NCBI GenBank assembly: GCA_017453065.1
Contig: JAFTKW010000019.1
Coordinates: 124,001 to 188,000 of the forward strand
From: Lachnospiraceae bacterium
GTDB lineage: Bacteria > Bacillota > Clostridia > Lachnospirales > Lachnospiraceae
Reading direction: 5' to 3'
Length of the DNA stretch: 64,000 nucleotides
Each line of letters starts with the position of its first letter. Positions within the stretch are counted from its first letter, which is position 1. The notes under the pieces are model-generated. The model was not told where the DNA came from and made no database searches. It saw nothing but the letters and a program-made list of their open reading frames with translations. A program made the position numbers and the translations under genes. Shown piece by piece: positions 58,412 to 64,000 of this stretch.

Positions 58412-59827
58412 ATGGAAAGAAAGAATGTATGGGAAAATTATAGTTCCAAACAGTTAAAAGAACTTGAGAAGCTTTGTAAAGAATACAGAGATTTCTTGGA
58501 CAATGGTAAAACAGAGAGAGAATGTATTGATACTATTGTCAATGAAATTGAAAAAGCAGGATATGTGGAGCTTAGCAAGGCTGTAAAAGCTGGCACACCA
58601 TTGAAAGAGGGAGACAAAGTTTACGCTGTTTGGATGAACAAATCTATTGTTATGTTCCAGATGGGTGCAAAGAGTTTGGATGAAGGTATGAACATTCTTG
58701 GCGCGCACATTGATTCCCCAAGATTGGATGTAAAACAGAATCCACTTTATGAAGACGGTGGCTTTGCTTACCTTGACACACATTATTATGGTGGTGTGAA
58801 AAAATATCAGTGGGTGACAATCCCACTTGCTATCCACGGCGTAGTTGTGAAAAAGGATGGAACAACTATCGAAGTGAACATCGGTGAAGAAGAGGATGAT
58901 CCAGTGTTCTTTATTTCCGATTTACTTATTCACCTTTCAGCAGAGCAGCTTGAGAAAAAGGCTGCAAAAGTCATTGAAGGTGAAGCTCTTGACTTGATTG
59001 TTGGAAGCAAACCAATTACAATTAAGAGTAAGGAAGGCGAAAAGAAAGAGCCTGCAAAGGAAGCGGTGAAAACAGGAGTTCTCAACATTTTAAAAGAGAA
59101 CTATGGCTTTGAAGAAGAAGACTTTATTTCAGCCGAATTGGAAATCGTTCCAGCAGGTAAAGCGAGAGAAGCTGGCTTTGACAGAAGCATGATTCTAGGA
59201 TACGGACAGGATGATAGAGTATGTGCATTTACTTCTCTCAAGGCTATGTTGGATACCAAAAAGACAGACAGAACCATGTGCTGTATTTTGGTAGACAAGG
59301 AAGAGATTGGCTCTGTTGGTGCAACAGGTATGCAGTCTAAATTCTTTGAGAACTGTGTAGCTGAACTGATGGAACTTTGTGGTGGATATTCAGACCTTGG
59401 TCTTAGAAGATGTCTGTCTAAGTCCTGTATGCTTTCTTCCGACGTAAGTGCTGGCTTTGATCCATCTTATGCATCTGCATTTGAAAGAAAGAATGCTGCT
59501 TTCCTTGGAAATGGCATGGTATTTAATAAGTTTACTGGTTCTAGAGGTAAATCTGGCTCCAATGATGCAAATGCGGAGTATATGGCACATATTAGAGGTA
59601 TCTTTGCAGAAAAGGATATTACCTTCCAGACAGCAGAACTTGGCCGTGTAGATGTGGGCGGTGGTGGAACTATCGCGTATATCCTTGCACTGTATGGCAT
59701 GAATGTGATTGATAGTGGTGTGGCAGTGCTCAATATGCATGCACCATGGGAAGCAACCAGCAAAGCAGATATTTATGAGACATATAGAGGCTATAAGGCT
59801 TTTGTTGAAGGAGCAAGTTTGTCATAA
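58412..59827 (+). CDS. M18 family aminopeptidase
   Basis: 471 residues, a dodecameric zinc aminopeptidase of the M18 type (aspartyl aminopeptidase/ApeB relatives). Metal ligands: [13 protein letters not shown] (His, Asp), [15 protein letters not shown] (Glu pair), [12 protein letters not shown] (Asp) and the C-terminal [15 protein letters not shown] (His). AAAGGAAA precedes the ATG. The last base of its stop is the first base of the queA start. Confidence 0.94.
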   Translation: MERKNVWENYSSKQLKELEKLCKEYRDFLDNGKTERECIDTIVNEIEKAGYVELSKAVKAGTPLKEGDKVYAVWMNKSIVMFQMGAKSLDEGMNILGAHIDSPRLDVKQNPLYEDGGFAYLDTHYYGGVKKYQWVTIPLAIHGVVVKKDGTTIEVNIGEEEDDPVFFISDLLIHLSAEQLEKKAAKVIEGEALDLIVGSKPITIKSKEGEKKEPAKEAVKTGVLNILKENYGFEEEDFISAELEIVPAGKAREAGFDRSMILGYGQDDRVCAFTSLKAMLDTKKTDRTMCCILVDKEEIGSVGATGMQSKFFENCVAELMELCGGYSDLGLRRCLSKSCMLSSDVSAGFDPSYASAFERKNAAFLGNGMVFNKFTGSRGKSGSNDANAEYMAHIRGIFAEKDITFQTAELGRVDVGGGGTIAYILALYGMNVIDSGVAVLNMHAPWEATSKADIYETYRGYKAFVEGASLS

Positions 59828-60858
59828 TGGATTTGAAAACTTCAGATTTCTATTTTGATTTACCAGAAGAATTAATTGCACAGGACCCTCTGGAGGATAG
59901 AAGCTCCTCCAGACTCCTGATGCTTGACAAAGAGACGGGTGAAGTAAGGCATCAGATTTTTAAAGATGTTCTTGATTATTTGCATTCAGGTGATGTACTG
60001 GTTTTAAACAATACTAAGGTAATTCCTGCCAGACTTTTGGGCGTAAAAGCGGACACTGGTGCACACGTAGAAGTGCTTCTTTTAAAACGCCACGAAAAGG
60101 ACGTATGGGAGACCTTGGTCAAACCTGGAAAGAAATGCAAACCAGGTGCAAAGCTTGTCTTCGGAGATGGTATTCTTACAGCGGAGGTTTTGGACACTGT
60201 AGAAGAAGGCAATCGACTGATACGTTTTTCCTACGAAGGTATTTGGGAAGAGGTGTTAGATAGGCTAGGAGAGATGCCATTGCCTCCATATATTACACAC
60301 AAGCTACAGGACAAGTCCAGATATCAGACCGTATATGCCAAATACGATGGAAGTGCTGCGGCGCCAACCGCAGGCCTTCATTTTACAAAGCAGTTATTGG
60401 AACAGCTAGAGCAAAAGGGTGTTGAAATTGTTTACGTGACCTTACATGTTGGGCTTGGAACCTTTAGACCAGTAAAGGTGGACAATGTGCTGGAACACCA
60501 TATGCACTCTGAGTTTTATCAGGTAAGTGAAGAGGCTGCCGAAGCAATCAACAAAGCCAAAGCCGAGGGACGCAGAGTGATTTGTGTTGGTACAACAAGC
60601 TGCAGAACCGTGGAAAGCGCAGCAAAAGAAAAGGGTGTGGTTACGCCAGGCTGCGACAATACGGAAATTTTTATTTATCCAGGATATGAGTTCAAAATTT
60701 TGGATGCACTGATTACCAATTTCCACTTACCAGAGTCAACATTGGTGATGTTAGTATCTGCCTTGGCAGGTAAAAATCATGTGCTGGCGGCTTATGAAGA
60801 GGCAATTCGAGAAAAATATAGATTTTTCTCTTTTGGGGATGCAATGTTTATACAGTAG
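59827..60858 (+). CDS. queA: S-adenosylmethionine:tRNA ribosyltransferase-isomerase
   Basis: 343 residues. Adds the epoxycyclopentane of epoxyqueuosine to preQ1 in tRNA. Family marks: [64 protein letters not shown] and [18 protein letters not shown]. It overlaps the M18 gene by one base. No other queuosine gene is in view. Confidence 0.97.
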   Translation: MDLKTSDFYFDLPEELIAQDPLEDRSSSRLLMLDKETGEVRHQIFKDVLDYLHSGDVLVLNNTKVIPARLLGVKADTGAHVEVLLLKRHEKDVWETLVKPGKKCKPGAKLVFGDGILTAEVLDTVEEGNRLIRFSYEGIWEEVLDRLGEMPLPPYITHKLQDKSRYQTVYAKYDGSAAAPTAGLHFTKQLLEQLEQKGVEIVYVTLHVGLGTFRPVKVDNVLEHHMHSEFYQVSEEAAEAINKAKAEGRRVICVGTTSCRTVESAAKEKGVVTPGCDNTEIFIYPGYEFKILDALITNFHLPESTLVMLVSALAGKNHVLAAYEEAIREKYRFFSFGDAMFIQ

Positions 60859-60875
60859 AGAAAGGACTAGGGGTT

Positions 60876-61211
60876 ATGGAAGAAAGAAGAAAAACCAAAA
60901 GAACGGAGCTTTTATCAAAGATTTTGATTAAACGTCTTGGCGGAGATGGACCAGCAGAAGAGGTGGGTATTGATATCACAGATTTGTCAAAGACCGGTAT
61001 TGGATTTACCTGTGATGAACCATTGTTGATTGGAAATGTTTATGAGACTTATTTGACCATTTGGACCAAAGAAGTGCTTCATGCATTTCTGGAGATTGTT
61101 CGTATTGAAAAGAGAGATAATACGTTCTCTTATGGCGCAATCTTTATCGGCATGCCAGAGATGGATGCATCCAGAATTGAGGTTTATCAGACTGTAAACG
61201 ACAATGTTTAA
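60876..61211 (+). CDS. PilZ-domain cyclic-di-GMP-binding protein
   Basis: 111 residues, essentially a lone PilZ domain. The two c-di-GMP contacts are present: RxxxR in EERRKTKR (R5, R9) and the (D/N)xSxxG motif in DITDLSKTGIGF. It would bind c-di-GMP and signal by protein contact, as it has no output domain. Its position between queA and nrdD gives no hint of the target; the GGDEF/EAL protein at 40.3 kb is the obvious source of ligand in this window. Confidence 0.88.
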   Translation: MEERRKTKRTELLSKILIKRLGGDGPAEEVGIDITDLSKTGIGFTCDEPLLIGNVYETYLTIWTKEVLHAFLEIVRIEKRDNTFSYGAIFIGMPEMDASRIEVYQTVNDNV

Positions 61212-61228
61212 ATCAAGGCGAAGTGAAG

Positions 61229-63394
61229 ATGGAACAGAACGTAGATTATAGTGAGTTTTATTCACCACAAGATCCCGTCTTGATCGTAAAAAAAGACGGT
61301 AGCAAAGTACAGTTTAATATTCAAAAGGTTATCAGCGCAGTTGAAAAGAGTGCTTTTCGTGCGTTGATTACTTTTACTGCCCAAGAGAAGGAAGCAATAT
61401 GTAAATATGTGATTTCTAAGGTAAATGAACTTGGGCAGAGCGAAATATCCATTCCAATGATGCACAGTATTGTAGAGGGTGCATTGGAGTCTGTACAACC
61501 TTCTGTGGCAAAGAGTTATAGAGATTATCGTAACTACAAACAGGATTTTGTGCGTATGATGGACGATGTCTACAAGAAGAGCCAGTCTATCATGTATGTG
61601 GGAGACAAGGAGAATTCCAATACGGATTCTGCGCTAGTATCCACTCGTAGAAGTTTGATTTTTAATCAATTTAATAAAGCTTTATATCAGAAATTTTTTA
61701 TGACAGCTGAAGAAATACAGGCCTGTAGAGACGGATATATCTATGTACACGATATGTCCTCTAGACGAGATACCATGAACTGTTGTCTGTTTGATATCCA
61801 AAATGTACTTAAGGATGGATTTGAGATGGGCAATATTTGGTACAATGAGCCCAAATCTTTGGATGTCGCTTTTGACGTTATGGGTGATATTATCCTAAGT
61901 GCGGCTGGTCAGCAGTACGGCGGATTTACTGTACCTAGTGTGGATTTGGTGCTAGAGCCTTATGCGCAGAGAACCTTTGACAAATATATGGCAAAATATT
62001 TGCGTCTTGGCGTTGCCAAAGACGTGGCGGAAGAAGAAGCCTACAAAGATATTGTGAGAGAGTTTGAACAGGGTTTCCAAGGCTGGGAATACAAGTTTAA
62101 CACATTGGCTAGTAGCCGTGGAGATTATCCTTTTATTACCGTTACAGCGGGGACAGGAACAGGTAAATTTGCTCGCCTTGCTACAATCTCTATGCTGAAA
62201 GTTCGCAGAGAGGGACAGGGCAAAAAAGGATGTAAGAAACCAGTTTTGTTCCCAAAGATTGTATTTTTGTATGATGAGAACCTTCATGGTCCTGGTAAGG
62301 AACTGGAAGATGTTTTTGAAGCGGGAGTGCTATGTTCTTCTCAGAGCATGTACCCTGATTGGCTTTCCTTGACAGGAGAGGGATATGTAGCAAGTATGTA
62401 CAAAAAATACGGCAAGATTATTTCGCCAATGGGTTGCCGTGCGTTTCTTTCTCCATGGTACGAAAGAGGTGGAATCAAACCCGCAGATGACGAAGATACA
62501 CCTGTGTTTGTGGGAAGGTTTAACATTGGCGCGGTTTCTCTTCATCTACCTATGATTTTGGCTAAGTCCAGAGAAGAAAATAAGGATTTTTATGAAGTGT
62601 TAGATTACTATCTGAATATGATCAGACAGCTTCATATTCGTACCTATGCTTATTTAGGCGAGATGAGAGCATCAACCAATCCATTAGCTTATTGTGAGGG
62701 TGGCTTCTATGGTGGCCATTTAAAGTTAAAGGACAAGATTAAACCGTTGCTGAAATCTGCCACAGCCAGTTTCGGTATTACAGCTTTAAATGAACTACAG
62801 CAGCTGTACAACGGCAAATCCTTGGTTGAGGATGGAGCATTTGCCATAGAGGTAATGGAATTTATTAACAAGCGCATTGCAGAGTTCAAAGAAGAGGATG
62901 GTAATTTGTATGCTATCTATGGAACACCAGCAGAGCATCTCTGCGGTCTGCAAGTAACTCAGTTTAGAGAAAAATATGGTGTCATCAAAGGCGTTTCCGA
63001 TAGACAATATGTTTCCAATTCTTTCCATTGTCATGTGGCTGAGGATATTACACCGATTGAGAAACAGAATTTAGAGTGCCGTTTTTGGGATTTAGCCAAC
63101 GGCGGAAAAATTCAGTATGTGAAATATCCGGTGGATTATAATCTGGAGGCAATCAAAACCTTGATTCGTCGTGCCATGGATATGGGCTTCTATGAGGGCG
63201 TAAATATGTCCCTGGCCTATTGCGATGACTGTGGACATCAGGAATTAGAGATGGATGTATGTCCAAAGTGTGGCAGTAAGAATCTGACCAAGATTGATCG
63301 TATGAACGGTTATTTGTCCTATTCGCGTGTTCATGGTGACACAAGACTCAATGAGGCCAAAATGGCTGAAATAGCGGAAAGGAAGAGCATGTAA
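61229..63394 (+). CDS. nrdD: Anaerobic (class III) ribonucleoside-triphosphate reductase
   Basis: 721 residues from the ATG at 61229, eight bases after AAGGCG; a GTG two codons upstream is too close to that site. An N-terminal ATP-cone (about 12-100; VKKDGSKVQFNIQKVISAVE) regulates activity, followed by the glycyl-radical reductase barrel. Near the C-terminus are the four-cysteine zinc site (CDDCG...CPKCG) and the radical glycine in DRMNGYLSYS (G694). It makes dNTPs from NTPs under anaerobic conditions, with formate as usual reductant. nrdG follows with no gap. Confidence 0.97.
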   Translation: MEQNVDYSEFYSPQDPVLIVKKDGSKVQFNIQKVISAVEKSAFRALITFTAQEKEAICKYVISKVNELGQSEISIPMMHSIVEGALESVQPSVAKSYRDYRNYKQDFVRMMDDVYKKSQSIMYVGDKENSNTDSALVSTRRSLIFNQFNKALYQKFFMTAEEIQACRDGYIYVHDMSSRRDTMNCCLFDIQNVLKDGFEMGNIWYNEPKSLDVAFDVMGDIILSAAGQQYGGFTVPSVDLVLEPYAQRTFDKYMAKYLRLGVAKDVAEEEAYKDIVREFEQGFQGWEYKFNTLASSRGDYPFITVTAGTGTGKFARLATISMLKVRREGQGKKGCKKPVLFPKIVFLYDENLHGPGKELEDVFEAGVLCSSQSMYPDWLSLTGEGYVASMYKKYGKIISPMGCRAFLSPWYERGGIKPADDEDTPVFVGRFNIGAVSLHLPMILAKSREENKDFYEVLDYYLNMIRQLHIRTYAYLGEMRASTNPLAYCEGGFYGGHLKLKDKIKPLLKSATASFGITALNELQQLYNGKSLVEDGAFAIEVMEFINKRIAEFKEEDGNLYAIYGTPAEHLCGLQVTQFREKYGVIKGVSDRQYVSNSFHCHVAEDITPIEKQNLECRFWDLANGGKIQYVKYPVDYNLEAIKTLIRRAMDMGFYEGVNMSLAYCDDCGHQELEMDVCPKCGSKNLTKIDRMNGYLSYSRVHGDTRLNEAKMAEIAERKSM

Positions 63395-63904
63395 ATGCAC
63401 TATCATAATATTACCAAAGATGACATGCTAAATGGAGACGGTTTAAGGGTGGTGCTTTGGGTATCTGGATGCCTGCATAAGTGCAAGGGGTGTCAAAATC
63501 CAATCACTTGGGAATCAGAGGAAGGCCTATTGTTTGACCAGACTGCCAAAGCAGAAATCTTTGATCAGCTGGGCAAATCATATATTTCGGGCATCACTTT
63601 TTCTGGTGGAGATCCTTTGCATCCTTCCAATGTCAGTGAAGTGGAAATACTGATGAAGGAAATTAAAGAAACTTTCCCTGGAAAGACCATTTGGTTATAT
63701 ACAGGATCACTCTGGGAGCATATCAAAGGCCTTTCTTTGATGCAGTATGTGGATGTATGTGTGGATGGACCTTTTGTGGAAGAACTTTTTGATTCTAAGC
63801 TCTTGTGGAAAGGAAGCCGAAACCAAAGAGTGATTGATGTTCCTGCCAGCTTATTGCTTGGTGAAGGAGAAGAACCAATCCTTCATGCCAAAGACTATTT
63901 TTAG
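63395..63904 (+). CDS. nrdG: Anaerobic ribonucleotide reductase activating enzyme
   Basis: 169 residues. A radical SAM enzyme that makes the glycyl radical on NrdD. The iron-sulfur motif is C-x3-C-x2-C in SGCLHKCKGCQNPITW, followed by GITFSGGDPLHP (SAM binding) and TIWLYTG. It starts at the base after the nrdD stop. Confidence 0.96.
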   Translation: MHYHNITKDDMLNGDGLRVVLWVSGCLHKCKGCQNPITWESEEGLLFDQTAKAEIFDQLGKSYISGITFSGGDPLHPSNVSEVEILMKEIKETFPGKTIWLYTGSLWEHIKGLSLMQYVDVCVDGPFVEELFDSKLLWKGSRNQRVIDVPASLLLGEGEEPILHAKDYF

Positions 63905-63946
63905 GCTTATATTTAAACAACAACCAATCAAGGAATGGAGAACGAT

Positions 63947-64000
63947 ATGAATCGTATAGCACAATTTTCAAAAGTAAGTAAGGACAATTTTCTCGCTGCT
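63947..64000 (+). CDS. Start of a further gene (possible dUTPase), cut by window end
   Basis: ATG at 63947, about ten bases after a GGAATGGAG site, with 18 codons visible: MNRIAQFSKVSKDNFLAA. This resembles the N-terminus of dUTP diphosphatases in Lachnospiraceae as I remember it, and dUTPase would suit the nrdDG context. The visible part is too short to be sure. Confidence 0.45.
   Translation, partial: MNRIAQFSKVSKDNFLAA

Noticed and set aside
1..64000. CRISPR arrays, IS elements, prophage, tRNA or rRNA genes
   Set aside because: I looked for regularly spaced repeats, transposase or integrase motifs, and tRNA cloverleaf/CCA patterns on both strands and saw none.

Overview
The window is bacterial chromosome from a low-GC, anaerobic Gram-positive clostridium, most likely a member of the Lachnospiraceae. 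The pointers are a complete rnfCDGEAB operon (Na+/H+-pumping ferredoxin:NAD+ oxidoreductase), an ATP-type PEP carboxykinase, a class III (anaerobic) ribonucleotide reductase with its activase, strong AGGAGG ribosome-binding sites, T-box and lysine-riboswitch control, 6S RNA, and several families I associate with that family (MscL with a zinc ribbon, a tandem-OB SSB-like protein, a eukaryotic-type HisA, an AP2-domain protein). There is no IS element, prophage, integrase, rRNA, tRNA or CRISPR array. The genus cannot be fixed from the sequence alone.

Layout. 1-3.0 kb: 3' part of ribosomal protein S1, a CheR methyltransferase, and a convergent DEDD-type exonuclease-like gene. 3.1-9.9 kb: the Rnf operon, whose RnfE carries a very long repetitive charged tail, followed by a membrane-anchored GH25 protein. 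9.9-18.3 kb: an AP2/degenerate-HNH protein, threonine synthase, citrate synthase, deoxyribose-phosphate aldolase, Xaa-Pro aminopeptidase and PEP carboxykinase. 18.3-18.5 kb: 6S RNA with its own promoter. 18.6-25.6 kb: a co-directional run of SpoIID-like, YihY/BrkB, MscL, PepF, a membrane SGNH hydrolase and YitT. 25.6-28.4 kb: TypA/BipA (minus strand) and a tandem-OB SSB-like protein. 28.4-30.5 kb: lysine riboswitch plus dapA-dapB. 30.5-35 kb: a small lipoprotein, eukaryotic-type HisA, a degenerate LytM protein with a bactofilin, a large lipoprotein with a DnaJ-like cysteine module, and a YerC/TrpR-like regulator. 35.2-40.2 kb: DUF1836, HIT, an orphan substrate-binding lipoprotein, an XRE-like regulator with a palindromic operator candidate, and an SPFH/Tim44-like zinc-ribbon pair. 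40.3-47.5 kb: a 1056-residue GGDEF/EAL protein, PcrA helicase, a small acidic membrane protein and an RNA uracil methyltransferase. 47.5-52.2 kb: a Dlt-like cassette in the order adenylation enzyme, carrier protein, MBOAT, SGNH-like protein. 52.2-64 kb: asparaginase, an unrecognised protein, a T-box leader with pheS-pheT, M18 aminopeptidase, queA, a PilZ protein, nrdD-nrdG and the start of a possible dUTPase gene.

How they fit. Rnf, PEPCK and citrate synthase are central fermentative energy and carbon metabolism. dapAB is controlled by lysine and pheST by uncharged tRNA-Phe. The GGDEF/EAL protein and the PilZ protein can form a cyclic-di-GMP writer/eraser/reader set. The most promising under-described unit is the Dlt-like cassette at 47.5-52.2 kb: gene order, a Cys-to-Ser change in the D-alanine pocket of the adenylation enzyme and a non-DltD terminal protein suggest it modifies an extracellular polymer with a group that may not be D-alanine. 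Other points worth a look are the RnfE tail, the AP2 protein with a broken HNH site, the GH25 protein lacking the first acid of its DxE pair, the LytM-bactofilin pair, and dyads in or next to three promoters between 36.3 and 38.0 kb.
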